The notes under the pieces are model-generated. The model searched no databases. It was not told the origin of the DNA and worked only from the letters and a program-made list of their open reading frames with translations. Below, in pieces: positions 43,415-53,251 of a stretch of DNA of 64,000 bases. The DNA comes from an uncultured Pseudomonadota bacterium (GTDB taxonomy: Bacteria; Pseudomonadota; Gammaproteobacteria; Steroidobacterales; Steroidobacteraceae), in NCBI GenBank assembly GCA_903862885.1, contig CAIOZU010000017.1, positions 62,001-126,000 on the forward strand, written 5' to 3'. Every line of letters starts with the position of its first letter. The first letter of the stretch is position 1. The position numbers and the translations under genes were made by a program.

Positions 43415-44728
43415 TCACGCTCTACGGTTAATCCTAAAGATGCCCGTTTTCAGGGAGTCGTAGGCCGTATTATTCGACACGGAACGGTCTCGGCCCTCTT
43501 CTTTGGCTTGGTATAGAGACTGGTCTGCCAACTGCACGAATCCTTGCGCGCTTCTGTGAAGCGAAGGCACGACATGAGCGATACCAATACTCACCGTCAC
43601 TCGCTTAGCCGCCTGCGAGTTGCCATGTGGTAACGCCAATGCTGCAATATTTTTATGAATTTGTGCGGCCGTATCGGTGACGTACGCACGGCTCGCATTG
43701 TACAAGATGACAGCGAATTCCTCGCCGCCATATCGGGCAGTGAAGTCCAACGGCCGACGCGCGGCATCACGCATAGCAGCGGCGACTTTCTGGATACACT
43801 CATCGCCTGCTTGGTGCCCGTACCAATCGTTGTAAGCCTTAAAGAAATCAATATCGACTAACAATAGCGCCAGCGGCACACCATCTCGTTGCGCCAATGG
43901 CCAAACTGTACTCAAGTGTTCGTCGAATCGGCGCCGATTATTAAGTGCTGTTAAACCGTCTCTACTCGCTGTCGCTACCAATAAGCGTCGCTCCATAAAG
44001 TGAGCGCGCTGCTCGCGCTCAATGTGGAAGCACAATGTCGCGCCCACCGCGTTGACTAGGGCGAGGGCAAATAAGGTGGTTGCCAGTGCACCGACGGACA
44101 AGCCAGCGTGATAGCCGATCACGCCACAACACAGGAAAATGATTGCATTTGCCCGGACCGCCTGCCAGAAGCGCAGACCCAGCAGATGATAGCTATACAG
44201 CACCACCAGCATGACCCGCGTCATGGTCACAGGCCCTGAAATGGCACCAGCAAACAGCTCGCCTAGCGCAGCGACCAAACCAAGACCGATCGCCATGGCT
44301 TCCGCTATCTTTAAATAGTGCGTCAAGCCGTCGCGCCTTTGCGTCACAGCAATCGCGGCACCGAGAATGGCCATAATCAGGAGGACACTGGCATTTGCCC
44401 ATACGGCGCCAGCAAACGAGGTGACCGCGCTGACATCAAGAATGCCGAAGCCGATGGCCATCAGCAAGCCTAAGCAGAGTGTCAAGCGAACTCTAGTCAG
44501 CCGCTTCTCACCACTGTGGAGCTCAAACTCACGCTCTAAGTCATCACCAAAGCGGAGCCGCAAGGCCGACGCGTGCTTGGCGTCGTTTGGTACCGCCTCG
44601 CTTGGGAACAGGATGATGGGTGATTTGGAATTCAAAGTGCGTACGACCCTAAGGGGGAGGCCTCGTGTGAGCACCACCGGATGATTAGTACACATGGAAC
44701 TAGACAAATAATCTGCGCGACTGCGCAC
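43415..44728 (-). CDS. Membrane diguanylate cyclase
   Basis: A 437-residue protein with about six N-terminal membrane helices (residues 75-240) and a C-terminal GGDEF domain. The active site is GGEEF at 334-338, and the inhibitory site RxxD (RPLD, 325-328) is exactly five residues before it, so it should make cyclic di-GMP under product feedback control. The start is uncertain: the frame opens at a GTG at 44728 and an ATG lies at 44695. The unclassified helical part may sense a membrane or small-molecule signal. No EAL partner is adjacent. Confidence 0.9.
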   Translation of the reverse strand: MRSRADYLSSSMCTNHPVVLTRGLPLRVVRTLNSKSPIILFPSEAVPNDAKHASALRLRFGDDLEREFELHSGEKRLTRVRLTLCLGLLMAIGFGILDVSAVTSFAGAVWANASVLLIMAILGAAIAVTQRRDGLTHYLKIAEAMAIGLGLVAALGELFAGAISGPVTMTRVMLVVLYSYHLLGLRFWQAVRANAIIFLCCGVIGYHAGLSVGALATTLFALALVNAVGATLCFHIEREQRAHFMERRLLVATASRDGLTALNNRRRFDEHLSTVWPLAQRDGVPLALLLVDIDFFKAYNDWYGHQAGDECIQKVAAAMRDAARRPLDFTARYGGEEFAVILYNASRAYVTDTAAQIHKNIAALALPHGNSQAAKRVTVSIGIAHVVPSLHRSAQGFVQLADQSLYQAKEEGRDRSVSNNTAYDSLKTGIFRINRRA

Positions 44729-44816
44729 GAAATTAGGCGGGCGCGCTAGGGCCTAGCGTAGAAAATCGTGACCTCGCTCACACATTGTCGGTTACCCCCT
44801 AACTGACGACTATCTG

Positions 44817-46430
44817 CTATTTTTTTAGATAGTGTTGCAAGTAGTCAGCAAAGGATTGCTTATCAGAGCCCTCTAGACGAGCTTGCGCCTCTATGGACTC
44901 GCTCGCCTCGTTTGTAAACTCACCTAGGCGCGTACCTTCCAACTCAGTCAGCGCTGTAAAATATGATTGATAAGACGTTGACAGCCGCATGCCCATTTCA
45001 AAAAACGACTCGCCAGTGTCCGCCATGTCTTTAAGAATACGCGCTGACGGCGTCGCACTCACGTCAATAAGTTTTTGTTTTTGAAGAGCGAGCGCCTCTG
45101 AATAGGGCCGCTTTAAGTCGCCCTGATCAAGCAACTCACAGGTGCCCTCCATAGCATCCAAAATTTCGCGGCCCCACGTCAGCATATCTGTATCGCGCCC
45201 GTCAAAGCGTAATTGAAGACCCGGTTCGCGGCCGCGACGCGCGACGGCGACGTGATTCGAATCGAACTCCCGTTGCTCGCTATAAGTAATCGGCTCACTC
45301 GGAGCAACCGCGCAAAAGGCAGCGAAGCTCTCTAAGAAGCGCAACTTGTTCTGATTGACGCCAACAGGATCGAGTGGACTGACGTCCAACGAGCGCATCT
45401 CTACGTACTCAACACCTGCTCTACGCAATGCTTTTGATGGTCTTTCGCCTGAGCGAGCGACTCGCTTGGGTCGGATAAATGCGTAGTACTCATTTTCTAT
45501 TTGTAGGCGATTGGCATTTAACTGACGCCATTCACCATCGACATGTACCCCCAACTGCTCGTACTCGGCACTAGGGCTATAGACGGCATTTTCCATATCA
45601 CGCAGGTAATCGTCTAGAGAATTGACGGAAATAGAGAAATCGGCTTGTTGCTTATTCCGATAGCCAAGATCACTCATTCTCAGAGACGTGGCGTAAGGAC
45701 CGATGAGCGTCCCCCGGCCTCCGTCGACTAGGCCATGATCCTCATTACCATCAACAAACGATCGACAAACAGCTGGCGATACGCCAAAAAGATAATGAAT
45801 AATCCATCCATGCCGATGGTAGTTCCGAAGCAGTGAGAAATACGTTTCAGAAATGAGCCCTTGGCCTATATCCGAGCGCTTTAAAACGTCTCCGAGGATC
45901 GGCCAGAACTGCTCTGGAAATGAGTAATTAAAGTGCACACCCGAAATCGCCTGCATGATTCGGCCGTAGCGCAAACTCAAGCCATTGCGATAAATGGTTT
46001 TCATTCGTCCAATATTTGAGGATCCATATTGGGCAATGGGAATGCTGGCATCCCCTTTCAGGCGGCATGGCATGCTGGCACACCAGAGCAGCTCTTCGTC
46101 GAGGTGGCTATAAACAAACTGATGAAGGTCAGTGAGATACTGCAGCAGCTCCCAACTGGTGGTGAACGTCGGCGTCACTAACTCCAGCAAAGCTTCCGAG
46201 TAGTCAGTGGTTAGGTGAGGATGGGTCAAAGCGGAACCGAGCGCACGGGGGTGCTCACGGCGGGAGATCAAACCGTCAAGAGTGACGCGAAGTGATTCCT
46301 TTTCCACGCCCTTCTGGCCGCCAAGCAATACCCTGCGTTCGCCGGAGTTGATTAATCCAGCGAGACGTTTCTCATAGCGGCGGTCGATGCGAAGTGAGGA
46401 CACGGCGGACACCCTCCGAGGGGCCGACAT
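44817..46430 (-). CDS. gshA: Glutamate-cysteine ligase
   Basis: A 537-residue class I (E. coli-type) enzyme that makes gamma-glutamylcysteine, the first step of glutathione synthesis. Recognisable stretches are GQKGVEKESLRVTLDG, YSEALLELVTPTF, CSMPCRL-like CASMPCRL, ISGVHFNYSFP and YVEMRSLDVSPLDPVG. Length is close to the E. coli 518. gloA elsewhere in the window uses its product. No gshB is adjacent. Confidence 0.96.
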   Translation of the reverse strand: MSAPRRVSAVSSLRIDRRYEKRLAGLINSGERRVLLGGQKGVEKESLRVTLDGLISRREHPRALGSALTHPHLTTDYSEALLELVTPTFTTSWELLQYLTDLHQFVYSHLDEELLWCASMPCRLKGDASIPIAQYGSSNIGRMKTIYRNGLSLRYGRIMQAISGVHFNYSFPEQFWPILGDVLKRSDIGQGLISETYFSLLRNYHRHGWIIHYLFGVSPAVCRSFVDGNEDHGLVDGGRGTLIGPYATSLRMSDLGYRNKQQADFSISVNSLDDYLRDMENAVYSPSAEYEQLGVHVDGEWRQLNANRLQIENEYYAFIRPKRVARSGERPSKALRRAGVEYVEMRSLDVSPLDPVGVNQNKLRFLESFAAFCAVAPSEPITYSEQREFDSNHVAVARRGREPGLQLRFDGRDTDMLTWGREILDAMEGTCELLDQGDLKRPYSEALALQKQKLIDVSATPSARILKDMADTGESFFEMGMRLSTSYQSYFTALTELEGTRLGEFTNEASESIEAQARLEGSDKQSFADYLQHYLKK

Positions 46431-46645
46431 TGTAGTAGAACGGCGCAGTCATCTCGTAGCGTTCGCGCGGGACGCACCCACACAGCCCGCGGCGACCGTC
46501 TGCGGTGCCCACGGTTCTCCGCAGAAGGATTGCCCGCTTAGGAGGCGATATTTATACAACTCTCTGATAAGATTGACTATTATTTTAGTTCGGGGGCACT
46601 CTGGGGGCGACCTCAAGTGATCCGCCGGACCCATGAAGGAATGCC
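46431..46645. other. Divergent intergenic region between gshA and dienelactone hydrolase
   Basis: 215 bases that must hold both promoters. The stretch 46551-46590 is markedly AT-rich (TTTATACAACT, TGACTATTATTTTAG) and is the best place for plus-strand promoter elements. Nothing else recognised. Confidence 0.35.
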
Positions 46646-47317
46646 ATGCCGAACTTACTCACGGAGACCATTCAGCTGAAAGCCGCTGATGGACATCATC
46701 TTGGCGCGTACCGTGCAACCCCGCTGCAACCCGCACGACGGGCCATGGTGGTATTACAAGAGGCAATGGGTGTCAATGCACATGTCCAGTCAGTTGTACG
46801 GCAGTACGCAGCGGAGGGTTACCTTGCCATCGCGCCCGCATTATTTGATCGAATCACTCCTGGTGTAGATGTGCCTTACTCTGACATCGAACGGGCTATC
46901 GGACTCATTCGGAAGATGACTGATCCGCAAAGCCTCTTAGACATAGAGGCCGCGGTTAAGGCGGTGTCGCACGTCGGTCCGGTGGGGCTTGTTGGCTATT
47001 GTTTAGGAGGAACGTTAGCTTATTTGGCAGCGGCTCACTTACCTATCAGTGCGGCCGCATCATATTACGGTGGGCGCATCTGCCAATATCTACAGCATCA
47101 ACCTCAGTGTCCTATGATTTTTCACTTTGGCGAAAGAGACGTGTACATCTCACCAGCCGACATTGACCAAATTAAGGCCGCCTACCCAGCCGGTCAGTAC
47201 CACCTATACTCTGCCGATCACGGGTTTAATTGCCCCGATCGGCCCGCGTATGATGAGCACAGTGCATCCTTGGCTTTCAAGCGTACCTTAAGTTTTTTTA
47301 ACACCTACCTACCTTGA
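46646..47317 (+). CDS. Dienelactone hydrolase family protein
   Basis: A 223-residue alpha/beta hydrolase of the dienelactone hydrolase type, with the characteristic Cys nucleophile: Cys119 in GYCLGG, Asp165 (GERDVYI) and His192 (ADHGFNC). Cytosolic. Classical members open the lactone ring in chlorocatechol breakdown, but many paralogues have other ester or lactone substrates, and no ring-cleavage genes are here. AAGGA precedes the ATG. It starts a plus-strand run with gabD (36 bp gap) and an MFS pump, likely one operon. Confidence 0.92.
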   Translation: MPNLLTETIQLKAADGHHLGAYRATPLQPARRAMVVLQEAMGVNAHVQSVVRQYAAEGYLAIAPALFDRITPGVDVPYSDIERAIGLIRKMTDPQSLLDIEAAVKAVSHVGPVGLVGYCLGGTLAYLAAAHLPISAAASYYGGRICQYLQHQPQCPMIFHFGERDVYISPADIDQIKAAYPAGQYHLYSADHGFNCPDRPAYDEHSASLAFKRTLSFFNTYLP

Positions 47318-47353
47318 ATAGCTTGCCCTACAACACATTCCAGAGACCTCAAC

Positions 47354-48823
47354 ATGCCATTGCCACTCAAACTCACCGACCCGTCTTTGCTCAAAAACCA
47401 CTGTTTTGTGAATGGTAAATGGGTAGATGCTGAGAATGGCAGCACGTTCGATATCACTAACCCCGCCAATGGCGCGGTACTAGGAACCGCTCCTAACTGC
47501 GGCGCAACGGAGACCCGTCGAGCCATCGCGGCAGCAAAAGAGGCATTCCCAGCATGGGCAGCCACGCCGGCGAAAGAACGCGGAAAAATGTTGAGGAAAC
47601 TCGCCGATTTGATGTTAGAAAATGCAGAAGACTTAGCGCGCCTGATGACCGCAGAGCAAGGTAAGCCGCTCGCTGAAGCACGTGGCGAAGTGAATTATGC
47701 CGCCTCTTTTTATGAATGGTTTGCGGAAGAAGGGCGTCGGCTATACGGCGATATTATTCCCTCAGGTCAAAGAGACAAGCGCATCCTGGTCATGCGCCAG
47801 CCCGTCGGCGTTGTCGGTGCCATCACGCCGTGGAATTTCCCCGCCGCTATGATTACCCGCAAAGCGGGCGCCGCCTTAGCGGCAGGCTGTACGTTTATTG
47901 TAAAACCCGCTGAATCCACGCCGTTCTCCGCGCTCGCACAAGCAGAGCTGGCCCATCGCGCTGGCTTCCCACCTGGCGTATTTAACGTCATCACCGGTAA
48001 GGCACGCGCCATCGGCGGGGAAATGACCTCCAATCCATTGGTCGCCAAAATCACTTTTACGGGATCGACGGAAGTCGGCAAGCTGCTGATGTCGCAGTGT
48101 GCGAGTACCGTTAAGAAAATATCTCTGGAACTCGGTGGCAATGCGCCATTCATTGTATTCGACGACGCAAACTTGGACGCTGCGGTCGCGGGAGCGATGG
48201 CGAGCAAGTATCGAAATGCTGGACAAACTTGCGTTTGCGCGAACCGTTTATTAGTACAAGCAGGCGTTCATGACGCCTTCGTTGCGAAAATTATCGAAGC
48301 CACCAAGAAACTGCGCGTTGGAGATGGGCTACAAGGCATCACCGATCAAGGCCCGCTAATCGATGCGCAGGCAGTTAATAAAGTGGCTGAACACATTGCT
48401 GACGCGCTCAGTAAGGGCGCAACGTTGGCATTAGGCGGTAAACCGCATGCACTGGGCGGCACTTTTTTCGAACCGACAGTGCTCACGGGCGTGACGCCTG
48501 CGATGAAGGTGGCGCGTGAAGAGACTTTTGGTCCCGTCGCACCCATTTTTAAATTCAGCACAGAAGCGGAAGCCATCCAGATGGCTAATGACACAGAGTT
48601 TGGCTTAGCAGCGTACTTTTACACCCGAGACCTCGCTCGGTCGTGGCGCGTCTCCGAAGCGCTTGAGTATGGGATCGTTGGTTTGAACACCGGCATCATC
48701 TCAACAGAAGAAGCGCCCTTTGGTGGCTGGAAAGAATCGGGTACGGGCCGCGAGGGATCCAAGTACGGCATTCTGGATTACACAGAGCTCAAATACCTGT
48801 GTATCGGTGGCATGGACACTTGA
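47354..48823 (+). CDS. gabD: Succinate-semialdehyde dehydrogenase, NADP-type
   Basis: A 489-residue aldehyde dehydrogenase, close to GabD: GVVGAITPWNFPAAMITRK, FTGSTEVGKLLM, catalytic base Glu259 (SLELGGNAPF), nucleophile Cys293 (GQTCVCANR) and the C-terminal APFGGWKESGTGREGS. It oxidises succinate semialdehyde (or glutarate semialdehyde) to the diacid. No gabT is adjacent, so the source of the semialdehyde is open. The 3' end overlaps the start of the MFS gene by a few bases, implying coupled translation. Confidence 0.93.
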   Translation: MPLPLKLTDPSLLKNHCFVNGKWVDAENGSTFDITNPANGAVLGTAPNCGATETRRAIAAAKEAFPAWAATPAKERGKMLRKLADLMLENAEDLARLMTAEQGKPLAEARGEVNYAASFYEWFAEEGRRLYGDIIPSGQRDKRILVMRQPVGVVGAITPWNFPAAMITRKAGAALAAGCTFIVKPAESTPFSALAQAELAHRAGFPPGVFNVITGKARAIGGEMTSNPLVAKITFTGSTEVGKLLMSQCASTVKKISLELGGNAPFIVFDDANLDAAVAGAMASKYRNAGQTCVCANRLLVQAGVHDAFVAKIIEATKKLRVGDGLQGITDQGPLIDAQAVNKVAEHIADALSKGATLALGGKPHALGGTFFEPTVLTGVTPAMKVAREETFGPVAPIFKFSTEAEAIQMANDTEFGLAAYFYTRDLARSWRVSEALEYGIVGLNTGIISTEEAPFGGWKESGTGREGSKYGILDYTELKYLCIGGMDT

Positions 48824-50004
48824 ACCAGCAGCCGCGGTCCGAACGCGCTCTCATCATCTTATTGGCGGCGATCACGGCAGTTGGCCCTGTCGCCTTAAAT
48901 ATTTATGCGCCCGCCGTGCCACTGGCGAGAGCCGCGTTCGGAGTAAGCGTCGCGGCCGCGAGCACGACCGTCAGCGCGCCACTGATCGCTTTTGCCATCG
49001 GACTTTTTTTCTATGGGCCTTTGTCAGATCACTTTGGGCGGCGCCCAGTGATCTTAACTGGCCTAAGCATATATATTATCGGCACGACGCTCGCATTTTT
49101 TTCTACCACTATTCATATGCTGATTATTGGTCGAGTGATTACCGCCCTCGGTGCGGGTGCAGGTGTCACTATCGCCAGAGCAATACTTGGTGATCTCTAT
49201 ACTGCCGAGCGGATGACGAAAACACTCGCCTCTTTGACGATGGTCATGGTAATCACGAATGCGACTGCGCCGGTAACTGGCGGCTTGCTGGCTGAGGCAT
49301 TTGGCTGGCGCTCTGTCTTTGTTGTGCTTTTCGCTCTTGGCTCTGTTGCATTAGCCGTTGCGTGGCGGTTTCTACCCGAAACACGAATTATAAATCCGCA
49401 GCGGTACTTCAAACAGATCGCGCTTGCCACTTGGAATTTGCTAAAAACACCACGCTTTTTCGATTACGCGCTGCAGTGTGCAGTGGTTTACTCCGCTTTC
49501 TTTGTCTTCGTCGCTTTGATGCCACACGTTCTAACACACCTCGGTCGCTCTACAGCTGAATACGGATTTTGGTATCTCAGCATCTCGCTCGGCTACTTCA
49601 TTGGCAATTGGGTGGTCACTCGATCACCGGATCGACATAACCTTCGCCGATTGTTGACGCGTGGCATTTTGATTCAAGCTATAGGAGGCTGCTTAGGGCT
49701 CGCAGCTGCGCTCCTCGGATGGTGGCACCCGTTCTGGATTTTCGCGCCTTGGGCCATTATGGCTTTCGGTCAAGGCTATATTCTGCCAACGGTCACAGCC
49801 AATGTCGTTGCGCTTGCACCTGCCTTTGCAGGCGCCGCCTCTGGCCTGCTAGGCTTTAGCCAACAGATGGCCGGAGCACTGGCCGTTCAATTAATGGCTT
49901 CTACTTCGACCGCAACACCAATACCGGTGACTGCATTTGTGGCCTCTGTGACCGCACTTGGCTGGCTTGCCTTTCGACTGCGTCGTTATCACGTCGCCAG
50001 CTAG
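48820..50004 (+). CDS. Bcr/CflA-family MFS efflux transporter
   Basis: A 394-residue 12-helix transporter. Motifs ITAVGPVALNIYAPAVPLA and GPLSDHFGRRPVILTGLSIY (MFS motif A) followed by AGVTIARAILGDLYT are typical of Bcr/CflA drug-resistance pumps. The start is probably the TTG at 48820, overlapping the gabD stop as TTGA; a GTG at 48799 is the alternative. It likely exports a compound linked to the preceding two enzymes, but this is inference from operon order only. Confidence 0.83.
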   Translation: MNQQPRSERALIILLAAITAVGPVALNIYAPAVPLARAAFGVSVAAASTTVSAPLIAFAIGLFFYGPLSDHFGRRPVILTGLSIYIIGTTLAFFSTTIHMLIIGRVITALGAGAGVTIARAILGDLYTAERMTKTLASLTMVMVITNATAPVTGGLLAEAFGWRSVFVVLFALGSVALAVAWRFLPETRIINPQRYFKQIALATWNLLKTPRFFDYALQCAVVYSAFFVFVALMPHVLTHLGRSTAEYGFWYLSISLGYFIGNWVVTRSPDRHNLRRLLTRGILIQAIGGCLGLAAALLGWWHPFWIFAPWAIMAFGQGYILPTVTANVVALAPAFAGAASGLLGFSQQMAGALAVQLMASTSTATPIPVTAFVASVTALGWLAFRLRRYHVAS

Positions 50005-50050
50005 TTGCCTCAAGAGAGCACCTACGTATCGAAACCGGCCCTTACCTCGG

Positions 50051-50953
50051 TCAATAGTAAGTGGCTACTGCTTTTGATATGCGATCAGCCTGATGGCGGA
50101 GCATTGGACCAAACCCAGCGCGATCATAAAACAAGGCAAGGTCCTCCCTAAGAACAGGTTGGCACCGCAGGCGATTTTCGCTGACTAGCAGTGGCATATC
50201 GCAGGCAATGCGCGTGAGCTCGCGAGCAAGGTAAGCAGCATCGCGGTGCTCTGCGAGCTTCGCGCCGAGGCTACGCGCGCCACGAATAGAAAGCTCTGAC
50301 ACGAGAGAGAGGTCGCCATAGAGCTCATCAAGCGATGCAAAGCGCGTAAGCAGTGCGGCCGCAGTTTTTTTACCGACACCTGGCACCCCCGGAATGTTAT
50401 CTACGGGGTCCCCCGTGAGCGCTAAGAAATCGGCCATCCGCTCCGGCCGCACGCCGAAACGCGTCGCAATATCTGCATATGCAATGCGTTCATCGGCCAT
50501 GTAATCCCAAAATTCGTCGCCCACATGAACGAGTTGCGCCAGGTCCTTATCACGGGTGACGATAGTCGATACGAATCCGGTGGCACGCATACGAGTAGCT
50601 ATTGTGCCGATGATGTCATCGGCTTCGTACTCGGCACTGCTGAAGGTCGCGAGACCAAGGCAGTTACATAACTCGCGGCAGCGAGAAAATTGTTCCTTAA
50701 GCTCTGGCGGAGGCGGATCGCGATTGGCCTTGTACGGCGGATAGAGACGATTTCGAAATGAGCTCGACAGACTTTCGTCGAATGCCATCGCCAAGTGTGT
50801 CGGTCGTTCACGCTCTAATAGGTCAGAAAGAAATCTCGCGAATCCATATACCGCATTCACGGGCCGGCCGTCGCTATCGACCATGTGATTAGGAATGGAA
50901 TAATAGGCGCGGAATATGAAGAAACTGGCATCGACGAGATGAACCGCCGGCAT
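50051..50953 (-). CDS. 5'-3' exonuclease/flap endonuclease-like (Xni/Pol I N-domain type)
   Basis: A 300-residue stand-alone homologue of the DNA polymerase I 5' nuclease domain. Acidic metal-binding residues are visible in LVDASFFIFRA, AMAFDES, EYEADDIIGT, VTRDKDLAQL and LTGDPVDNIPGVPGVGKKTAA, the last being the helix-3-turn-helix DNA-binding motif. It should cut 5' flaps in replication or repair. It follows an HNH endonuclease gene by only 4 bp on the same strand, so the two are probably co-translated. It converges with the MFS gene. Confidence 0.9.
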   Translation of the reverse strand: MPAVHLVDASFFIFRAYYSIPNHMVDSDGRPVNAVYGFARFLSDLLERERPTHLAMAFDESLSSSFRNRLYPPYKANRDPPPPELKEQFSRCRELCNCLGLATFSSAEYEADDIIGTIATRMRATGFVSTIVTRDKDLAQLVHVGDEFWDYMADERIAYADIATRFGVRPERMADFLALTGDPVDNIPGVPGVGKKTAAALLTRFASLDELYGDLSLVSELSIRGARSLGAKLAEHRDAAYLARELTRIACDMPLLVSENRLRCQPVLREDLALFYDRAGFGPMLRHQADRISKAVATYY

Positions 50954-50957
50954 TGCG

Positions 50958-51638
50958 TTAGTGAGCCCAACTATGCAGTCGAGCGTGCAAAGGACTTGAG
51001 CGGGGGAAGTGGGCGAGCAGATACTCCATTTGGTCAGTCAGCACGCGCCGCCCTTTTAAGTAAATATACTCAGCAAAAGTCGGTATGAATGGCACCGCCC
51101 GCAAATGCATGCCTGCCTCTTCAGGCGTACGTGACGCTTTTGCATTGTTACATCGACGACATGCAGTGATGACATTAGCCCAGGTGTCCTGACCACCCCG
51201 AGAAAACGGTTTAATGTGGTCGCGGGATAGTAAATGCGAAGGGAATCGTGCCCCGCAGTACATGCACAGATACCCATCGCGCTTGAATAGCGTCTCATTA
51301 TTCAGAGGGGGCAAGTAGGCTCCACGCCGGGCGCCCGGACTGTGAGTATGCCCAACGGTCGCGATGATGGAATTTACATCCACCTGGGTTTGTAGACCGG
51401 TACGCGCGTTGGTGCCGCCGAACAGACGGTAAAGCGCACTTCCACAGGTATAAGCCACTTGGCCGGTATGATAAAGCCTGACCGCCTCGCGATAGTCGAT
51501 CCACTCGAGAGGCATGCCAGAGATATCCGTGCGAAGCAGCTGTTGGCTAAGACGGGACACAGGAACTGCCCCATCAGCACCAACGGGCGCCTCCGCTTGT
51601 GGCTGTGATGCGTGGACTGAGTGAGGCGACGTATCCAT
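50958..51638 (-). CDS. HNH endonuclease
   Basis: A protein of about 226 residues with a C-terminal HNH domain: zinc knuckle LCMYCG, RDHIKPFSRGGQDTW with the catalytic His and conserved Asn in ANVITACRRCNNAKAS. The N-terminal block GMPLEWIDYREAVRLYHTGQ and VDVNSIIATVG is shared by a widespread proteobacterial HNH family whose job is not established. Start uncertain: ATG at 51638 is used, but the frame runs to an ATG at 51713. Operon partner is the 5'-3' exonuclease. Confidence 0.82.
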   Translation of the reverse strand: MDTSPHSVHASQPQAEAPVGADGAVPVSRLSQQLLRTDISGMPLEWIDYREAVRLYHTGQVAYTCGSALYRLFGGTNARTGLQTQVDVNSIIATVGHTHSPGARRGAYLPPLNNETLFKRDGYLCMYCGARFPSHLLSRDHIKPFSRGGQDTWANVITACRRCNNAKASRTPEEAGMHLRAVPFIPTFAEYIYLKGRRVLTDQMEYLLAHFPRSSPLHARLHSWAH

Positions 51639-51779
51639 ATAATATGAGTATAAGATACGAAACCCCTGAGAGATAATCAAATGGCAGGGTAGACGTACCG
51701 GGTCGTTTACCATGAACTGTGCTCAGCACATGATCAGCCAAGAGCCCGCGCCCAGAACGTTTTCAGCAAGAGGTCGAAC

Positions 51780-52931
51780 ATGTCTGAAATGCCCACTGCG
51801 AACTCGGGATTTGTTATCGGAGTCGCCCGGGAGACCCAGGCCGGAGAGCACCGCGTCGCCTTAGTGCCCGAGGTGGCTAATAAGCTGCTTGCCGCCGGCG
51901 CGACCATTGTGATGGAGCGCGGCGCCGGCGTCGCCGCGCAGTTCCCGGACAACCTGTTCAAGAATGTTCGGTTCGTTGACTCCGCAGCTGAGGTATACGC
52001 CCAGGCGCAACTGCTGCTTAAAGTCCAGCCTCTCACACCAACAGAAGCTCGCATGCTCAATGTAGGAGCCACTCATTGCGGATTCATGCAGCCACACAAT
52101 AATCTGGAAGCTGTCACCATTCTGAAGGAAAGGCAGATCACTAGCTTCGCTATGGAATTGGTGCCACGCATTTCCCGCGCCCAATCTATGGATGCGTTGT
52201 CGTCTCAGGCGTCTATCGCCGGATACAAGGCCGTCCTCATCGGTGCCAACGCATTAGATCGCTTTCTGCCCATGTTGACTACCGCAGCAGGCACGATCCG
52301 ACCCGCACAGGTACTCGTGATCGGGGTCGGGGTTGCTGGCCTTCAAGCGATCGCAACTGCCAAGCGCCTAGGCGCTATCGTTGAGGCATATGACGTCCGT
52401 AGCGCGACACGCGACCAAGTAAAGTCGCTAGGCGCCAAATTTATTGAAACCGGCGTAACGGCAGAAGGCACCGGAGGGTACGCGCGCGAACTCACTGCAG
52501 AAGAGAAAGACAAACAAAAAGCGGTGCTCGATGCGCGAATTGTGGTGGCAGACATTGTCATTACCACGGCCGGCGTGCCGGGTCGCACCGCCCCTAAAAT
52601 AATTTCACGCTCAACAGTCGAGAAAATGAAAACTGGCTCAGTGATTGTCGATATCTTAGCCGAGAACGGCGGTAACTGTGAACTCAGTGTCGCCGGCGAG
52701 ACCATTCAACATGGCGCCGTTCGTATCATTGGCCCAATCAACTTGCCTGCGCAACTCGCCTATCATGCCAGCGAAATGTATGCGCGCAACTTGTTCAATC
52801 TATTAAATCCAGCTATCAAGGCAGGCGCGCTCAGCATCGACTGGGCGGACGAAGTGTTTTCCGGGACTGTGCTAACGCATGCGGGCCAGATCAAGCACGA
52901 GCCCACTGCCAAGCTACTCGCACACGCTTAA
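51780..52931 (+). CDS. pntAA: NAD(P) transhydrogenase alpha subunit part 1 (domain dI)
   Basis: A 383-residue soluble NAD(H)-binding subunit of the proton-pumping transhydrogenase. It starts FVIGVARETQAGEHRVALVP and has RAQSMDALSSQASIAGYKAVL and the Rossmann turn VLVIGVGVAGLQAIATAKRLGA. AAGAGGTCG precedes the ATG. In E. coli PntA this domain is fused to membrane helices; here it is separate, as in Rhodospirillum and Xanthomonas-type systems. First of three genes, followed by pntAB after 11 bp. Confidence 0.96.
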   Translation: MSEMPTANSGFVIGVARETQAGEHRVALVPEVANKLLAAGATIVMERGAGVAAQFPDNLFKNVRFVDSAAEVYAQAQLLLKVQPLTPTEARMLNVGATHCGFMQPHNNLEAVTILKERQITSFAMELVPRISRAQSMDALSSQASIAGYKAVLIGANALDRFLPMLTTAAGTIRPAQVLVIGVGVAGLQAIATAKRLGAIVEAYDVRSATRDQVKSLGAKFIETGVTAEGTGGYARELTAEEKDKQKAVLDARIVVADIVITTAGVPGRTAPKIISRSTVEKMKTGSVIVDILAENGGNCELSVAGETIQHGAVRIIGPINLPAQLAYHASEMYARNLFNLLNPAIKAGALSIDWADEVFSGTVLTHAGQIKHEPTAKLLAHA

Positions 52932-52942
52932 AGGAACCCATC

Positions 52943-53251
52943 ATGATCGACGGATTCATAGCAATTTATATTTTTATGCTGGCGGCGTTTACAGGCTATG
53001 AGGTCATCTCACGCGTGCCTGTTATTTTGCACACGCCCCTGATGTCAGGCAGTAATTTCGTGCACGGTATCGTTTTAGTCGGAGCGATGTACGCTTTGTT
53101 TCATGCTAATTCAACCCTAGAACAAGTCATCGGTTTTATCGGCGTGGTGCTGGCAGCCGGCAACGCGGTAGGTGGTTACGTAGTAACAGAAAGAATGCTT
53201 GAGATGTTTAAATCAAGCGGCCAGAAAAAACGCGCTGGAGGCCACCACTAA
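52943..53251 (+). CDS. pntAB: NAD(P) transhydrogenase alpha subunit part 2 (membrane)
   Basis: A 102-residue membrane protein with three helices, matching the membrane part of PntA. Early IFMLAAFTGYEVISRVP and HTPLMSGSNFVHGIVLVGAM are highly conserved in dII. It lies between pntAA and pntB; its stop codon overlaps the pntB ATG, so the three subunits are translated together and assemble as the dII proton channel. Confidence 0.95.
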   Translation: MIDGFIAIYIFMLAAFTGYEVISRVPVILHTPLMSGSNFVHGIVLVGAMYALFHANSTLEQVIGFIGVVLAAGNAVGGYVVTERMLEMFKSSGQKKRAGGHH

